Shown: positions 17,284-28,760, counted from the first letter of the stretch. The stretch: DNA of 64,000 nt from Pseudomonadota bacterium (GCA_021808195.1 JAKBCE010000003.1:62001-126000); one strand, 5' to 3'. The notes: generated from the sequence alone by a model not told the origin. Translations and numbers: made by a program.

Positions 17284-17880
17284 TTACCTCCGCGCCTCGG
17301 CGGCGCGCACCGGGGCGAAGCTCAGACGGTGCTCGGGCGAGGGGCCGAGACGGGCGAGCGCGGCCAGGTGCTCGGCGGTGCCATAGCCCTTGTGCCGGGC
17401 GAAGCCGTAGCCCGGATAGGTGCGCTCGAGCGCGCGCATGTGCGCATCGCGATGGGTCTTGGCGAGAATCGAGGCCGCACCGATCGCCGCCACCGTGGCA
17501 TCGCCGCGCACCACGGTCTCGACGCTGCAATCCAGGTCAGCCAGCGCCGGGGCCCGATTACCGTCGATCTGCACGTGCGTCGGGCGCAGCGGCAGCGCGA
17601 GCAACGCGCGGCGCATCGCGAGCAGCGTCGCCTGCAGGATGTTGAGCGTGTCGATCTCGGCGCGCTCGGCGCTGCCGAGCGCCCAGGCCAGTGCGCGTGC
17701 CCGGATCAAGGGCGCGAGCCGCTCGCGCGCCGCCTCGCTCAGGGTCTTCGAGTCGGCGAGCCCCTCGATCGGCCGGGCCGGGTCGAGGATGACGGCCGCG
17801 GCGATCACCGGCCCGGCGAGCGGACCGCGTCCGGCCTCATCGACGCCTGCGACGCAACGGTTGGCCGCAGGCGCACTCAT
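17284..17880 (-). CDS. rnhB: Ribonuclease HII
   Basis: Removes ribonucleotides and RNA from RNA-DNA hybrids. 198 residues. The N-terminal [16 protein letters not shown] carries the first catalytic Asp-Glu pair, [15 protein letters not shown] the next motif, and [10 protein letters not shown] another conserved Asp; the C-terminal [13 protein letters not shown] is characteristic. The start overlaps the lpxB stop by four bases. Order lpxB-rnhB-dnaE is conserved among gammaproteobacteria. Confidence 0.96.
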   Translation of the reverse strand: MSAPAANRCVAGVDEAGRGPLAGPVIAAAVILDPARPIEGLADSKTLSEAARERLAPLIRARALAWALGSAERAEIDTLNILQATLLAMRRALLALPLRPTHVQIDGNRAPALADLDCSVETVVRGDATVAAIGAASILAKTHRDAHMRALERTYPGYGFARHKGYGTAEHLAALARLGPSPEHRLSFAPVRAAEARR

Positions 17881-19091
17881 GAGCCGCCCTGCGCCCCGGG
17901 GGCGTCGGCGAGCCGGCGCAGAATCGCATCCGCCGCGCGCCCCGCTCCGCCGCAGCGCAGCGTGCGGTGCACCCGCTCGAACTCGACCGCGAGCTCACGC
18001 CCGTAGGCGGCATCCTCCAGACGCTCGAGCAGCGCTTGTCCGAGCCCCGCGCCGCTCACGGCCTCCTGGAAGAACTCGGGCACGAACGCGCGTCCGAGCA
18101 GCAGATTCGGTTGTGAGAAGTAGGGAACCTTCACCAGACGGAGTCTCCGCAGCAGAAACGCCGTAAGCCCGCCCAGGCGATACGCCACGACCATGGGGCG
18201 CCGGGAGAGCAGCGTCTCCAGTGTAGCGGTTCCGGAGGCCACCAGGGCGCCATCACACGCGGCGAGCACACGCTGGGCTTGCCCGTCGGTGAGCATGATC
18301 TGTGGCAAATCCGGCACTTGGGCGTACTTGCTCAGAAAGACTTCGCGCGCCCGCGCGCTCGCCATCGGCGCGAGGAAGCGCACCGCCGGGCGGCGCGCGC
18401 CGATCCAGGCGGCCGCCGCCAGGAAGTCCTCACCGAGCCGCGCGACCTCCCCGAGGCGGCTGCCCGGCAGCAGTGCCACCACCGTCGCTTCGGGCGCAAG
18501 CCCGAGCGCTGCGCGTGCCGCGGCGCGGTCGACGTGCAGCGGAATCTGATCGGCGAGTGGATGGCCGACGAACTGCGCATCGACGCCGTGCGCGCTGAAG
18601 AAGTCGGTCTCGAAGGGCAACAAACACAACACCAGGTCGCAGGCGCGGCCGATCTTGCGCACGCGCCCCTGCCGCCATGCCCAGACCTGCGGGGCCACGT
18701 ACTGCACGGTGAGCAGCCCTCCCGCGCGCAACCGCGCGGCCAGCCCGAGGTTGAAAGCGGGCGCATCGATGCCGATGAACACATCGGGCCGCGCAGCCGC
18801 GAAGCGCTGCGCCAGCGTCGCACGCAGCCGGATCAGCCGCGGCAGGTGCGGCAGCACCTCGGTGAAGCCCATCACGGCGAGCGATTCGGCGCTCTCCCAG
18901 ACCTCGCAGCCCGCGGCGGCCATCTTCGGCCCGGCCACCCCGAAGCACTCGAGCGCACCGACCCGCTCGCGCAACGCCTCGATGAGCGCCGCGCCCAGCT
19001 GATCGCCGGAGGATTCCCCCGCCACCAGGCCGATGCGCAGCCTCGGGCGCGCCAGGGCGGACCCGCCGGCGCTGCCGCTCGGGCGGCTCAT
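17877..19091 (-). CDS. lpxB: Lipid-A-disaccharide synthase
   Basis: Inverting glycosyltransferase (GT19) that joins UDP-diacylglucosamine and lipid X into the lipid A disaccharide on the inner face of the inner membrane. 404 residues. Visible: [19 protein letters not shown] near the N-terminus, [40 protein letters not shown], and [32 protein letters not shown] forms the nucleotide-sugar site. The first about 15 residues are variable. Overlaps lpxA and rnhB by four bases each. Confidence 0.96.
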   Translation of the reverse strand: MSRPSGSAGGSALARPRLRIGLVAGESSGDQLGAALIEALRERVGALECFGVAGPKMAAAGCEVWESAESLAVMGFTEVLPHLPRLIRLRATLAQRFAAARPDVFIGIDAPAFNLGLAARLRAGGLLTVQYVAPQVWAWRQGRVRKIGRACDLVLCLLPFETDFFSAHGVDAQFVGHPLADQIPLHVDRAAARAALGLAPEATVVALLPGSRLGEVARLGEDFLAAAAWIGARRPAVRFLAPMASARAREVFLSKYAQVPDLPQIMLTDGQAQRVLAACDGALVASGTATLETLLSRRPMVVAYRLGGLTAFLLRRLRLVKVPYFSQPNLLLGRAFVPEFFQEAVSGAGLGQALLERLEDAAYGRELAVEFERVHRTLRCGGAGRAADAILRRLADAPGAQGGS

Positions 19092-19858
19092 CGGACGATG
19101 CTGCGCCCGGCGCTGCGGATGAAGGCGACGAAGGCCTGCACTTCGGGCTGCTCGGGCGCCCGCGCATCGAGCCGCTCGAGCGCCTCGGTCAGGCGCAGAT
19201 CGCTGCGGTAGACGATCCGGTACGCCTCGCGGATGTTGCGAATCTGTGCCGTGCTGAAGCCGCGGCGCTTCAGTCCCTCGGCGTTCACCGCGTGCGGAAC
19301 CGCCGGATTGCCGGCCACCATGACGTACGGCGGTACGTCTCGGGTGACGATCGCTCCGCCAGCGAGGAAGGCGTGTGCGCCGACCTTGCTGAACTGGTGT
19401 ACCGCGGTCAGCCCGCCGAGAATCACCCAGTCGCCGATTTCCACGTGTCCGCCGAGGGCGGCGCAGTTGGCAAACACGGTGTTGCTGCCGACCGCGCAGT
19501 CGTGCGCCACGTGCGAGTAGGCCATGAACAGGTTGTCATCGCCGATGCGCGTCACGCCGCGGTCGTGGGTCGTGCCGCGGTTGACCGTGGTGTTCTCGCG
19601 AAACACGTTGCGATCGCCGATCTCGAGCCGGGTCGGCTCACCGCGGTACTTCTTGTCCTGAGGCGCATCGCCGAGGGAGGCGAACTGAAAGACGTGGTTG
19701 TCCGCCCCGATGCGGGTCGGACCGTTGATCACCACGTGCGGACCGATGATGGTGCGCGGGCCGATGCTGACCTCGGGCCCGATGATGCTGAAGGGGCCCA
19801 CCGAGACATCCGCGGCGAGTTGCGCGTGCGGTGAGACGATGGCACGCGGGTCGATCAC
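19088..19858 (-). CDS. lpxA: Acyl-ACP--UDP-N-acetylglucosamine O-acyltransferase
   Basis: First enzyme of lipid A synthesis; transfers an R-3-hydroxyacyl chain to the 3-OH of UDP-GlcNAc. 256 residues of left-handed beta-helix hexapeptide repeats, opening [22 protein letters not shown]. The catalytic His region is in the [15 protein letters not shown] strand pair, followed by the [21 protein letters not shown] segment. The alpha-helical C-terminal acyl-binding bundle ([18 protein letters not shown]) is present. Overlaps fabZ and lpxB by four bases each. Confidence 0.97.
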   Translation of the reverse strand: MIDPRAIVSPHAQLAADVSVGPFSIIGPEVSIGPRTIIGPHVVINGPTRIGADNHVFQFASLGDAPQDKKYRGEPTRLEIGDRNVFRENTTVNRGTTHDRGVTRIGDDNLFMAYSHVAHDCAVGSNTVFANCAALGGHVEIGDWVILGGLTAVHQFSKVGAHAFLAGGAIVTRDVPPYVMVAGNPAVPHAVNAEGLKRRGFSTAQIRNIREAYRIVYRSDLRLTEALERLDARAPEQPEVQAFVAFIRSAGRSIVR

Positions 19859-20307
19859 TTACCGGCCTCCGGCGTGACCATGATTTCCGCGTGCGCCACC
19901 TCGCTCTCCCCCACCGTCGCGTGCGTCGAGAAGCGCCAGATGCCGCGCAGGCAGCGCTCCACGGTGGCGTTGAGAATGAGCTGATCGCCGGGCTCGACCG
20001 GCTTGCGAAAGCGCGCCTTGTCGATGCCGACGAAATAAAAGCGGCTGTCCTTGTCCGGGACGATCTCGGCGCTGAGGAAGGTGAGGATCCCGGCGGTCTG
20101 CGCCAGCGCCTCGATGATGATCACCCCGGGCATCACCGGTCGGGTTGGGAAATGGCCGGGAAAGAACGGCTCGTTGAACGTGACGTTCTTCAACGCCCGG
20201 ATGCTCTGCCCGGCGTGCCACTCGAGCACGCGATCGACCAGCAGAAACGGATAGCGGTGCGGCAGCAACTGCAGCACCCGGTGGATATCGAGTTGCGTCT
20301 CAGTCAT
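19855..20307 (-). CDS. fabZ: 3-hydroxyacyl-ACP dehydratase FabZ
   Basis: Hot-dog fold dehydratase of fatty acid elongation; competes with LpxA for 3-hydroxyacyl-ACP, so its place between lpxD and lpxA is functionally meaningful. 150 residues. Catalytic His and Glu are in [20 protein letters not shown] and the following [17 protein letters not shown] near the N-terminus is also typical. It starts 8 bases inside the end of lpxD and ends overlapping lpxA by four bases. Confidence 0.97.
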   Translation of the reverse strand: MTETQLDIHRVLQLLPHRYPFLLVDRVLEWHAGQSIRALKNVTFNEPFFPGHFPTRPVMPGVIIIEALAQTAGILTFLSAEIVPDKDSRFYFVGIDKARFRKPVEPGDQLILNATVERCLRGIWRFSTHATVGESEVAHAEIMVTPEAGK

Positions 20308-21343
20308 CGTCCTCTTCCAGATCCTGCGCCGTGCCGCGCTGCCGCTCGATCGCCTTGAGCTGCTTGGCCAGGGATTCGAGGCGTTTGAAGCGCCCGACCA
20401 GGCGCCGCCAGGTGTGCGCCTCCTCGAGCGGAATGCCGCCGGAGTATACGCCGGGGCGCGTGACCGAATGGCTGACCATGGTGCAGCCGGTGATCATCAC
20501 CCCGTCGCAGATCGTCAGGTGACCGCCGATGCCGACCTGACCGCCAATCATGCAGTGCTGTCCGATGCTGGTGCTGCCAGACACCCCGACACAGGCCGCG
20601 AGCGCGGTGTGCGCGCCGATGCGCACGTTGTGGCCGATCTGGATGAGGTTGTCGAGCTTGGCGCCCGCCTCGATCACCGTGTCCTCGATCGCACCGCGGT
20701 CGATGGTGGTGTTCGAGCCGATCTCCACGTCCGCGCCGATGCGCACGCTGCCGATCTGCGGCACCTTCAGCCAGCGGCCGCGCTCCTGTGCGAAGCCGAA
20801 GCCATCCCCGCCGATCACCGCACCGGGCTGGATGATGGTGCGCTCCCCGACGGTCACGCCCCGGCACAACGTCACCCGCCCGACCAGGCGCACATCTGCG
20901 CCGATCTGCACGCCGTCCTCGATCAGACAGTGCGGACCGACGTACACGCGCGGGCCGAGCCGCACGCCGGCGCCGATCACACTCAGCGCACCGACATGGG
21001 CACTGGGGTCGAGCGCAGCGTCGGCGGCCACGACCGCAGAGGGATGCACCCCGGGGGGACCGGCCGGTGCCGGGTGCAGCACGGCGGCGATGCGCGCAAA
21101 CGTCGCGTGGGGATTGCTGCACACGAGTGCCGCGACCGGACAGTCTGCGGCACTCGCTTCATCCAGCACCACCACCGCCGCATGCGTCGCCGCAAGCTGC
21201 GCCCGGTAGCGAGGATTGGCGACGAAGGCCACCGACTGTGCATCGGCCTGCGCCAGCGTCGCCACCCGCTCGACCGTCACGCCCGGATCGCCCTGCAGCT
21301 CGCAACCGAAGCGGACTGCGAGCTCTCCGATCGAGACGCTCAT
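20300..21343 (-). CDS. lpxD: UDP-3-O-(3-hydroxyacyl)glucosamine N-acyltransferase
   Basis: Third enzyme of lipid A synthesis; N-acylates UDP-3-O-acylglucosamine. 347 residues. An N-terminal uridine-binding domain (to about residue 100) is followed by hexapeptide repeats. The catalytic His is in [20 protein letters not shown], and [19 protein letters not shown] matches the family's DGFGYA loop. A C-terminal helix ends the chain. Lies 12 bases downstream of skp, and fabZ begins within its final codons. Confidence 0.97.
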   Translation of the reverse strand: MSVSIGELAVRFGCELQGDPGVTVERVATLAQADAQSVAFVANPRYRAQLAATHAAVVVLDEASAADCPVAALVCSNPHATFARIAAVLHPAPAGPPGVHPSAVVAADAALDPSAHVGALSVIGAGVRLGPRVYVGPHCLIEDGVQIGADVRLVGRVTLCRGVTVGERTIIQPGAVIGGDGFGFAQERGRWLKVPQIGSVRIGADVEIGSNTTIDRGAIEDTVIEAGAKLDNLIQIGHNVRIGAHTALAACVGVSGSTSIGQHCMIGGQVGIGGHLTICDGVMITGCTMVSHSVTRPGVYSGGIPLEEAHTWRRLVGRFKRLESLAKQLKAIERQRGTAQDLEEDDD

Positions 21344-21355
21344 GGCGGCCGCCGG

Positions 21356-21895
21356 TTATTTCGCCGGAGCGGCCTTCAGCAGCTGCAGAATCGCCGGGGT
21401 CAGATCCATGCCCGAATCGGCGTAGATCACCCCGTCGTTCATCATCACCAGGTTGTACCCGTGCTGCTTGGCGTACTTCTGCACGATCAGCGCGATGGCG
21501 TTCTGCACCTTGCTGAACTTCTCGTTGCGCTGGGTGTTCAGCGCCTCCTGGATCTTCACCGACTTCTGGCGGAACGCCTCGACCTTCTCACGCAGATCGA
21601 GTTCGGCCTGCGCCACCTGGTCCTGCGTCATGGTGGCCTGGTTGCGCTGCAGGGTCTGCTGCTGGGCTTGCAGCTTCTTCGCCTCGGCCTGCATCTGCTG
21701 CTGCTTCGGTGCAAACTCGGTGCGCAGCGCGGCAATGGCCGACTTGTACTGCGGAGAGGACTGCACCAGCACGCCGTAATTGACCACACCGACCTTCAGC
21801 TGTGCTGCCTGGGCGCTCGCGGCGGCCAGCCCCGTCATCAGCAATCCGGCGGCAATCATCCCAAGGACTGAATGGCTTCTGCTCAAGCGCTTCAC
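21356..21895 (-). CDS. skp: Periplasmic chaperone Skp/OmpH family
   Basis: Chaperone that holds unfolded outer-membrane proteins in the periplasm on the way to BamA. From GTG 21895 it starts MKRLSRSHSVLG with a clear signal peptide (hydrophobic core MIAAGLLMTGLAAA, likely cut after AQA), then a conserved beta start (LKVGVVNYG) and a long charged Gln-rich coiled coil, as in the Skp trimer. I chose the GTG because GAGGTG sits 7 bases upstream. An ATG at 21928 would add 11 residues and is the alternative. Sits between bamA and lpxD, the usual order. Confidence 0.9.
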   Translation of the reverse strand: MKRLSRSHSVLGMIAAGLLMTGLAAASAQAAQLKVGVVNYGVLVQSSPQYKSAIAALRTEFAPKQQQMQAEAKKLQAQQQTLQRNQATMTQDQVAQAELDLREKVEAFRQKSVKIQEALNTQRNEKFSKVQNAIALIVQKYAKQHGYNLVMMNDGVIYADSGMDLTPAILQLLKAAPAK

Positions 21896-21934
21896 GGAAA
21901 CCCACCTCAAAAATGGCTTATGTGTCATGCAAAT

Positions 21935-21953
21935 CCGCCCCTCTCGGGGGCGG
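21935..21953 (-). other. Short GC hairpin between bamA and skp
   Basis: CCGCCCC at 21935-21941 pairs perfectly with GGGGCGG at 21947-21953 across a 5-base loop. On the transcribed strand it is not followed by a U run, so it is more likely a partial attenuator or mRNA-stability element than a full terminator. It would also occlude the ribosome site of the upstream alternative skp ATG. Confidence 0.5.
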
Positions 21954-21999
21954 CTAAGCCGTCGATCTTACCACTACCGCAGGGCGTGCGCCCGGGCCG

Positions 22000-24426
22000 C
22001 TAGAAGGCCTGCCCGACCGTGAACTGGAAGCCGCTCGTCTGATCCCCCCAGGTATCGAGCGTCGCGCGCTGGGCGTTCAGCGGCACCCCGTAGCTGAAGC
22101 GGAACAGCCCCATCGGCGAGAGCCACTCGACCGACAGACCCACCGAGCGGCGCAGGCTCCCCCAGCCATGCAGGTGATAGGTGACCGGGGTCACCCCGTC
22201 GGGCTGGAAGAAGCGCACCTTCGAGCCGGTGTAGAACACGTTGCCCATGTCGAAGAACAGGCTGACGCGGGCGGTCTGGCGCCACTTGGCCGGCATCGGC
22301 AACAGCAGCTCGTTCTGACTGACGATATCGAAGTTGCCGCCGTAGGGATTGCCGAACTGATCGCGCGGCCCGAGCCAGCTCTCGCGGAACCCGCGTACCG
22401 AGTCCGGTCCGCCGCCGAAGAACAGCCGATACGGCGGCAGCCCGGTCGTGCCGCCGAAGCCGGCGCCGTAATCGACCCGCTCGTGGAAAGAGAGCGTGAG
22501 GAAGTGGCGCCACACCGGCACGTACTGCTGGTACAGCGCGCTCGCAACGTAGTACTTGACCGTGCTGCTGCCGGGAATCGTGGCGCTCAGGTTCAGCCCC
22601 GCGCGCATGCCGCGATCGGCGAACAGCGTGCGATTGCGATCGTCGATCTGCCAGCCGAGCAGCAGCTGTACGTCGTGGAAGTTCGAGCCGTAGAACACGA
22701 AGTCGTTGTTGCTGTAGTCCTCGTGCACCAGGCGGCTGTAGGCGTTGCCGTTCTGCTGCACCCACTGCTGCGCCTGCACGGCGCTGCCGATCGAACTGGT
22801 GAGCAGCTGCGCATCCTCGAACGCCGCACCGAAGGACAGGTACTGGAACTCGGTGATCGGGTACGACCACTGCGGACCGGCGGTGATGGTCTTGGAGGAG
22901 AAGTTCGAGGAGGAGGAGACGAACTGCGTGGCGTCGTTGTAGCTCACCGAGAGCGTCTGCGACACCCCGTTCATGGTGATGTACGGGTTGGTGTAGCTCA
23001 CACTGTAGGTTTTGTCGAACGCCCCGCCGGAGAGGTTCACCGCCAGACGATTGCCGGTGCCGAGGAAGTCGGCATCGGCGAAGTTCGCGTTCAACATCAG
23101 TTTGTACATCGCCGAGTAGCCGATGCCGCCGGAGAGCTGCGCGGCCGGTCCCTGCTTGATCTTGTAATCGACGTCCACCTCATCGGGCGAGCCCGGCACT
23201 TTGTGCGTGCTGTAGCTCACGTGCTTGACGTACGGCAGGCGCTGCAGGAAGAACTTCGAGCGCTCAAGCGCGAGGTTCGAGAGCCACCCGCCCTCGAGCT
23301 GACGCAGCTCGCGCCGCAGCACCACGTCGTTGATGGCGGTCTCGCCCGAGAAGGTCACCTTGCGCACGTACACCCGATCGCCCGGGTCGACGAAGAAGGT
23401 GAGTGCCACCTGGTGCGTCTTGGCGTTCGGGGTCGGCACCGGATCGACCTTGGCGAAGGCGTAGCCGTACTCCCCGAGGCGGTCCTGGATGAGCTTCTGC
23501 GTGGCGGTGATGCGCTCGCGGTCGAACACCTCGCCCGGATGCACCACCACCAGGCGCTCGAGCTGCGCCTTCGGCACGACGAACGTGCCGGCGAGCTTGA
23601 CCGAGGAGACGCGAAACACCCCGCCCTGCTTGATCGCAACGGTGAGGAAGATGTTCTTCTTGTCGGGGCTGATCTGCACCTGGGTGGAGCGGATCGCGAA
23701 GTTGGCGTAGCCGCGGTCCATGTAAAAATCGCGCAGCCGCTCGAGGTCGCCCTTGAGCGTCTGGCGCGAATAGCGGTCGTCGGACTTGTACCAGGACAGC
23801 CAGTCCGGGGTCTTCAGGTGAAAGTGACTGAGGATCCGCTGCTGCGAAAAATGGGTCGCACCGACGATATTGATCGAGCGGATGACCGCGCGCGATCCCT
23901 CGACGATGTTGATGTTGATCTTGACCCGGTTATCGGTGTCGGGGATCACCTTGGTGTTGATGCGCACCCCGTACTTGCCGCGGCCGTAGTACATGTCGGT
24001 GAGGTACTCGGTGACCTGCTGCAGCACAGAGCGATCGAAGATCTTGCCGGGCGCAAGTCCGACGTTACGCAGCGACTTCATCAGCTGCTTGGTCTTGATC
24101 GCCTTGTTGCCCTTGATCTGGAAGCTCTCGATCGAGGGCCGCTCGGCGACCACCACGATCAGGGTGTTGCCCTGGCGGCGCAGCTCGACGTCGCGGAAGA
24201 ATCCGGTCGCATACAGCGCGCGGATCGCCTCGCGCTCCTTGCGCTGGTTCAGCGTATCGCCGATGTTCACCGGCAGATAATTGAAGACCGTGCCCTCGGA
24301 GATGCGCTGCAGGCCCTCCACCTTGATGTTGCCGACGGTGAAATCCGCCACCGAGGCGCCGCTGGCGAGCGCGAGCGAGGAGTGTACAGCCAATGCCACC
24401 GTGGCGAGCGCGATACGGCGCTTCAT
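22000..24426 (-). CDS. bamA: Outer membrane protein assembly factor BamA
   Basis: Central subunit of the BAM complex that inserts beta-barrel proteins into the outer membrane. From ATG 24426 it is 808 residues: signal peptide (MKRRIALATVALAVHSSLALA), five periplasmic POTRA domains (about 25-425; the first opens FTVGNIKVEGLQRISEGTVFNYLPV), then a 16-strand barrel with the loop-6 motif VRGFRES and a C-terminal phenylalanine (FTVGQAF). A frame extension of 15 residues upstream has no signal-peptide character. 149 bases separate it from rseP, room for its own promoter. Confidence 0.98.
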   Translation of the reverse strand: MKRRIALATVALAVHSSLALASGASVADFTVGNIKVEGLQRISEGTVFNYLPVNIGDTLNQRKEREAIRALYATGFFRDVELRRQGNTLIVVVAERPSIESFQIKGNKAIKTKQLMKSLRNVGLAPGKIFDRSVLQQVTEYLTDMYYGRGKYGVRINTKVIPDTDNRVKININIVEGSRAVIRSINIVGATHFSQQRILSHFHLKTPDWLSWYKSDDRYSRQTLKGDLERLRDFYMDRGYANFAIRSTQVQISPDKKNIFLTVAIKQGGVFRVSSVKLAGTFVVPKAQLERLVVVHPGEVFDRERITATQKLIQDRLGEYGYAFAKVDPVPTPNAKTHQVALTFFVDPGDRVYVRKVTFSGETAINDVVLRRELRQLEGGWLSNLALERSKFFLQRLPYVKHVSYSTHKVPGSPDEVDVDYKIKQGPAAQLSGGIGYSAMYKLMLNANFADADFLGTGNRLAVNLSGGAFDKTYSVSYTNPYITMNGVSQTLSVSYNDATQFVSSSSNFSSKTITAGPQWSYPITEFQYLSFGAAFEDAQLLTSSIGSAVQAQQWVQQNGNAYSRLVHEDYSNNDFVFYGSNFHDVQLLLGWQIDDRNRTLFADRGMRAGLNLSATIPGSSTVKYYVASALYQQYVPVWRHFLTLSFHERVDYGAGFGGTTGLPPYRLFFGGGPDSVRGFRESWLGPRDQFGNPYGGNFDIVSQNELLLPMPAKWRQTARVSLFFDMGNVFYTGSKVRFFQPDGVTPVTYHLHGWGSLRRSVGLSVEWLSPMGLFRFSYGVPLNAQRATLDTWGDQTSGFQFTVGQAF

Positions 24427-24575
24427 ACGGCAACCATCCGATTTTTCACATCGCAATACATGTGGCCCCAATTACTTGCATCAATCACGTATGTAACCCC
24501 CGGTGCCCCGGCCGGCAGCGCCGGTCGGAGTCGAGCGGATCTTGCCTACGATCCGACTTTAAATGTGCACAACTG

Positions 24576-25946
24576 TCAGCTGAACTGGCGGGCGATGTCG
24601 TTGAACAACGCCACTCCCATCAGGAGGATCAGCAGCGCGATACCCACCTGCTGACCGATGATCTGCGCCCGCTCGGAAAGCGGCGCCCCCTTGGCCCACT
24701 CGACCAGCTGAAACACGACCTGCCCGCCGTCGAGAATCGGGATCGGCAGCAGGTTGAGAAATCCGATTTCGAGGGAAATCAGCACCAGAAAACCCAGGAA
24801 CGAACCGGCCCCGGCGCTCGCCGACTCGCCGGCCTCCTGCGCGATGGTGAGCGGTCCGCCGAGGTTCTTGATCGACACCCGGCCGAGCACCATCCGCCAC
24901 AATAAGCGGCCCTGCAGCACCGTCAGGCTCCAGATCCGCCGCGAGGCCTGATCGAGCGCTGCGAGCGGTCCGAGCGGCACATGGCGCACCAGGGACGGTG
25001 GATAGTGCACCGCCAGCGGCTCCTGCGCCTCGATGCGCCCGATCCGCTCGCCCTGCACGCTCACACTCGCGACCGTGACGTTGACGGTGCGCTCGAGCGG
25101 GCCGCGCCGGTAGGTGATGGCGAGTGTCTTGCCCGGATTGGGGCTGATGGCCGCCACCACGTCCTGGAAAGTCTTCATCGGCTGCCCGTTCACCGCCACG
25201 ATCCGGTCGCCGGCCTGCAGACCGGCGCGCGCAGCCGGCCCGCCGGGCAGCACTCGACCGAGCACCGGCGGCACGCTCGGCACCCAGAAGTGCATCCCGA
25301 GCCCGGCCATCGGACCGGCCGGGCCGGTGAGCGCACGACGCAGCGCCGGATCGTGCACATCGAGGTCGACCCGGCGGCTCACCCCGTCGGCACCGCGCAC
25401 GGTGAGCTCGGCGTTGCCCCCTGCGCTCATCACCTCGAGCAGCCGCATGCGCACCGCGCTCTGGCTGTCGAGCGCCGTGCCATTGATCGCCTCGATCCGA
25501 TCGCCCGTGCGCACCCCGGCGCGCGCGGCGATCGAGCCGGCCGTGACATCCCCGACCACCGGCAGCCAGCGGGTCAGACCGCTTGCCCAGAACATCGCCC
25601 CGAGCACCAGCACCGAGAACAGGAAGTTAAAGCCCGGGCCGGCGAGCAGCACCGCCACCCGCTTCAGCGGATGCTGCCGGGTGAAGGAGCGCGGCAGCTC
25701 CTCGGCGGGCACCGGGCCTTCGCGCTCATCGAGCATCTTGACGTACCCGCCGAGCGGGATCGGGCAGATCCAGTACTCAACCCCGTCGCGCCCGTGCCAG
25801 GACAGCAGTGGCTTGCCGAAGCCGACCGAGAAGCGCAGCACCTTCAGGCCGAGCCGGCGCGCCACCCAGAAGTGGCCGAACTCGTGCACCGTGACGAGCA
25901 GACTCACGGCGATCGCAAACCACAACAGGTACCACAACGCGGTCAT
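24576..25946 (-). CDS. rseP: Site-2 intramembrane protease RseP
   Basis: Zinc metalloprotease that cuts the anti-sigma factor RseA within the membrane during envelope stress. 456 residues. The zinc motif HEFGH is at residues 21-25 in the first membrane helix; the third ligand lies in the C-terminal [17 protein letters not shown] helix. Two tandem PDZ domains occupy about 110-310 ([21 protein letters not shown] is the core of the second). Overlaps dxr by four bases; bamA follows, the usual dxr-rseP-bamA order. Confidence 0.97.
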   Translation of the reverse strand: MTALWYLLWFAIAVSLLVTVHEFGHFWVARRLGLKVLRFSVGFGKPLLSWHGRDGVEYWICPIPLGGYVKMLDEREGPVPAEELPRSFTRQHPLKRVAVLLAGPGFNFLFSVLVLGAMFWASGLTRWLPVVGDVTAGSIAARAGVRTGDRIEAINGTALDSQSAVRMRLLEVMSAGGNAELTVRGADGVSRRVDLDVHDPALRRALTGPAGPMAGLGMHFWVPSVPPVLGRVLPGGPAARAGLQAGDRIVAVNGQPMKTFQDVVAAISPNPGKTLAITYRRGPLERTVNVTVASVSVQGERIGRIEAQEPLAVHYPPSLVRHVPLGPLAALDQASRRIWSLTVLQGRLLWRMVLGRVSIKNLGGPLTIAQEAGESASAGAGSFLGFLVLISLEIGFLNLLPIPILDGGQVVFQLVEWAKGAPLSERAQIIGQQVGIALLILLMGVALFNDIARQFS

Positions 25947-27160
25947 GCGCGAGCGCCTCCGAGCGCCACGGTCGCACCCGCTCGCGCGCGCGCCTCGATA
26001 CAGGCGTGCGCCAGCCGCCGCGCCTCAGTGTCGGCGGCCATGACATCGTCCAATCCGCCGATTGGCCCCGCGGTAGAGCGTGTGATCACCTCCTCAATGA
26101 CCGAGGCGATCCCTGGAAAGTTCAACCGCCGCTCGAGGAAGGCGTGCACCGCAATCTCATTGGCGGCATTGAGCGCCACCGGCACCAGTCCGCCGGCGCG
26201 TGCGGCGTGCTGCGCGATCGCGAGGCAGGGGAAGCGCTGCGGATCGGGCGCACGGAAATCCAGCCGCGCGGTCTTCACCAGATCGAGAAACGCCACTCCG
26301 GAGGCCATGCGCTCGGGCCAGGCGAGCCCGTAGGCGATGGGCGTGCGCATATCGGGCGAGCCGAGCTGCGCAAGCAGTGAGCCGTCGATGTACTCGACCA
26401 GCGAGTGAATGATGCTTTGCGGATGGATGACGATGTCGACCTGCGCCGGCGGCAGGCCGAAGAGGAAACAGGCCTCGATCAGCTCGAGTCCCTTGTTCAT
26501 CAGGGTGGCCGAATCGACCGAGATCTTGCGGCCCATCACCCAGTTCGGATGCGCGACCGCCGCCTCCGGACTCGCCCCGGCGATCGCCTCGGCGCTCCAG
26601 TCGCGAAACGGACCGCCCGAGGCGGTGAGCAGCACTCGGCGCACCCCCTCGGGGGTGTGCCCGGCGCCCGTGCCGTGCGGCAGGCATTGAAAAATGGCGT
26701 TGTGCTCGCTGTCGATCGGCAGCAGCGTCGCGCCGCTCTGGCGCACCGCCTGCATCAGCAGCGGGCCGGACATCACGAGTGATTCCTTGTTGGCGAGCAG
26801 CAACCGCTTGCCGGCGCGCGCCGCCGCCAGCGTCGAGGGCAGTCCGGCGGCCCCGACGATCGCGGCCATCACGCAGTCGCACTCGGGCAGCGTGGCGAGC
26901 TCGGTCAGCGCCTGCGGACCGGCGAGCACGCGCGTGTGCGCGGCAGCCTCCCCGAGGCGTGCCTCGAGCGCGCGCGCCGCATCGACGTCGGCGAGCGCAG
27001 CGAACGCCGGACGGTGGCGCACAATCTGCTCGGCGAGCTTCTCCACACTGCGGTGGGCGCCGAGGCCGAGCAGGCGAAACCGCTCCGGATGGCGGGCGAG
27101 CACATCGAGGGTGCTCTCCCCGATCGAGCCGGTGGAACCGAGAACGACCACGCCGATCAT
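25943..27160 (-). CDS. dxr: 1-deoxy-D-xylulose 5-phosphate reductoisomerase
   Basis: NADPH-dependent enzyme making methylerythritol 4-phosphate, the committed step of the MEP pathway completed by ispD and ispF in this same window. From ATG 27160 it has 405 residues: NADPH fold [14 protein letters not shown] at the start, [12 protein letters not shown], the flexible-loop and substrate motifs [11 protein letters not shown] and [13 protein letters not shown], and [13 protein letters not shown]. The frame is open further upstream, through cdsA, but without family content. Start overlaps cdsA stop by four bases. Confidence 0.97.
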   Translation of the reverse strand: MIGVVVLGSTGSIGESTLDVLARHPERFRLLGLGAHRSVEKLAEQIVRHRPAFAALADVDAARALEARLGEAAAHTRVLAGPQALTELATLPECDCVMAAIVGAAGLPSTLAAARAGKRLLLANKESLVMSGPLLMQAVRQSGATLLPIDSEHNAIFQCLPHGTGAGHTPEGVRRVLLTASGGPFRDWSAEAIAGASPEAAVAHPNWVMGRKISVDSATLMNKGLELIEACFLFGLPPAQVDIVIHPQSIIHSLVEYIDGSLLAQLGSPDMRTPIAYGLAWPERMASGVAFLDLVKTARLDFRAPDPQRFPCLAIAQHAARAGGLVPVALNAANEIAVHAFLERRLNFPGIASVIEEVITRSTAGPIGGLDDVMAADTEARRLAHACIEARARAGATVALGGARA

Positions 27161-27969
27161 GCCAGCACTCCGAGAAACGTAAGACCCAGCAGCAGCACCG
27201 GGGCCGCCCCGGTCAGGCTGTCGATTCGATCCATGACCCCGCCGTGCCCGGGGAAGAGCGTGCCGCTGTCCTTCATTCCCGCGAAGCGCTTCAGCAGACT
27301 CTCGGTCAAATCCCCGACGATGGAGCTCGCCACCGCCGCCAGACACAGCACCACAAACCGTCCCAGGGGCACACTGAACCAGAAACCGCCGGCAATCGCC
27401 ACCGGAATACACGCCGCGGCGCCCCCGAGCACCCCTTCCCAGGTCTTGCCCGGGGAGACTCGCGGGGCGAGCCGCCGCCGACCGAACTGCCGGCCGGCGA
27501 AGTACGCTCCGATATCGGCCATCCACACCAGCAGCAGGCAAAACAGCACCCACTCGGCCCCGTGCGCCCCGCCGAGCCGCAGCCGCGCCAGCGCCAGCCA
27601 CGCCGGCACCAGCGCACCGAACCCGGCGAGCGCGGCCGCGGCGGCGCACACCCGCTGCGGGGCGAACACGATCCAGCCGAGCGCCCCGAGCCACCACAGC
27701 GCCGCGGCGCCGAGCAGCCACTCGAGCCCCGCGCGCTGCAGGGCGAGCCGCCACACGAGCGGCAGCGCCGCGCCGATCGCGAGCACGTATCCGATCCGCA
27801 GCAACCGGTTGCGTGCCTTCAGAAACCCCGACCACTCCCACGCCCCGAGCAGCACGATCAGCGTGAGCACCCCGAGGGTGGCGGCCGCCGGCAGCGCAAA
27901 CAGCACCGCGAGCAGCAGCGCGATCAGGACGGCGGCGGTGATGATGCGCTTGCGCAGCGAGTCGCTCAC
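27157..27969 (-). CDS. cdsA: Phosphatidate cytidylyltransferase
   Basis: Integral membrane enzyme forming CDP-diacylglycerol from CTP and phosphatidic acid. From GTG 27969 (270 residues) it begins with a charged tip and hydrophobic helices ([18 protein letters not shown]); about seven to eight membrane segments follow. The C-terminal CDP-alcohol signature region contains [12 protein letters not shown] and [20 protein letters not shown] with conserved Asp residues. Overlaps uppS by four bases (GTGA) and dxr by four. Confidence 0.95.
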   Translation of the reverse strand: MSDSLRKRIITAAVLIALLLAVLFALPAAATLGVLTLIVLLGAWEWSGFLKARNRLLRIGYVLAIGAALPLVWRLALQRAGLEWLLGAAALWWLGALGWIVFAPQRVCAAAAALAGFGALVPAWLALARLRLGGAHGAEWVLFCLLLVWMADIGAYFAGRQFGRRRLAPRVSPGKTWEGVLGGAAACIPVAIAGGFWFSVPLGRFVVLCLAAVASSIVGDLTESLLKRFAGMKDSGTLFPGHGGVMDRIDSLTGAAPVLLLGLTFLGVLA

Positions 27970-28760
27970 GGGGCCGCTTTCAGCGCCGCGCCGTCCCGTT
28001 CCGCCCGGCCGCGCGCCCCGCTCGCAGCGCCGGTGCAGCCGAAGCGCCGCTCGCGGCCGGCAAAAAACGCGAGCGCGAGGGCGAACTCCTGGGCATCGAA
28101 ATCCGGCCACAGCCGGTCACTGAAATACAGCTCCGCGTAAGCGAGGTTCCAGAGCAGAAAATTGCTGATGCGCCGCTCGGCCCCGGTGCGGATCAGCAGA
28201 TCCGGGTCGGGCAGCGCACCGAGCTCGAGCGCCGCCGCGAAGCGCGTCTCGTCGATCGCCGCGGTGCCGAGCGCCCCGCTCACGCATTGCTCGGCGAGCG
28301 TGCGGGCCGCCTGCACGATGTCCCAGCGTCCCCCGTAGCTCATGGCCACCTGCAGCTTCAGGCCCCGATTCTCGGCGGTGCGCTGCTCGGCGGCGGCGAT
28401 CTGCGCCTGCAGCCGCACCGAGAGCGCGCGGCGGTTGCCAATGATGCGCAGCCGCACCCCCTGGCGGTCGAGCTCGCTCACCTCGCGCTCGATGGCCTCG
28501 AGGAACAGCCCCATCAGACTGGCGACCTCCTCGGCCGGCCGCGACCAGTTCTCGCTCGAGAACGCGAACAGCGTGAGCGCCTCGATGCCGAGGCGCGAGC
28601 ACTCGCGCACGCACAGGCGCACCGGCTCGAGCCCCGCCTTGTGCCCGGCCGAACGGGCGAGACCGCGCGCGGCCGCCCAGCGACCATTGCCATCCATGGT
28701 GATGGCAATGTGGCGGGGCAGCGCGGCGGACGCGGCGTTGTCGGGCACGGCGGGGGTCAT
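27966..28760 (-). CDS. uppS: Undecaprenyl diphosphate synthase (cis-prenyltransferase)
   Basis: Builds C55 undecaprenyl diphosphate, the lipid carrier for peptidoglycan and O-antigen. 264 residues. The N-terminal [15 protein letters not shown] holds the catalytic Asp23; SSENWSRP and the C-terminal [17 protein letters not shown] plus [10 protein letters not shown] are family signatures. The last about 20 residues (after RRFGCTG) are a low-complexity tail. Start ATG 28760 overlaps the frr stop by a single base (TGATG). Confidence 0.96.
   Translation of the reverse strand: MTPAVPDNAASAALPRHIAITMDGNGRWAAARGLARSAGHKAGLEPVRLCVRECSRLGIEALTLFAFSSENWSRPAEEVASLMGLFLEAIEREVSELDRQGVRLRIIGNRRALSVRLQAQIAAAEQRTAENRGLKLQVAMSYGGRWDIVQAARTLAEQCVSGALGTAAIDETRFAAALELGALPDPDLLIRTGAERRISNFLLWNLAYAELYFSDRLWPDFDAQEFALALAFFAGRERRFGCTGAASGARGRAERDGAALKAAP

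Noticed and set aside
22168..24654. An 828-codon plus-strand open frame antisense to bamA
   Set aside because: No recognisable content; bamA on the other strand is complete, with POTRA and barrel motifs.
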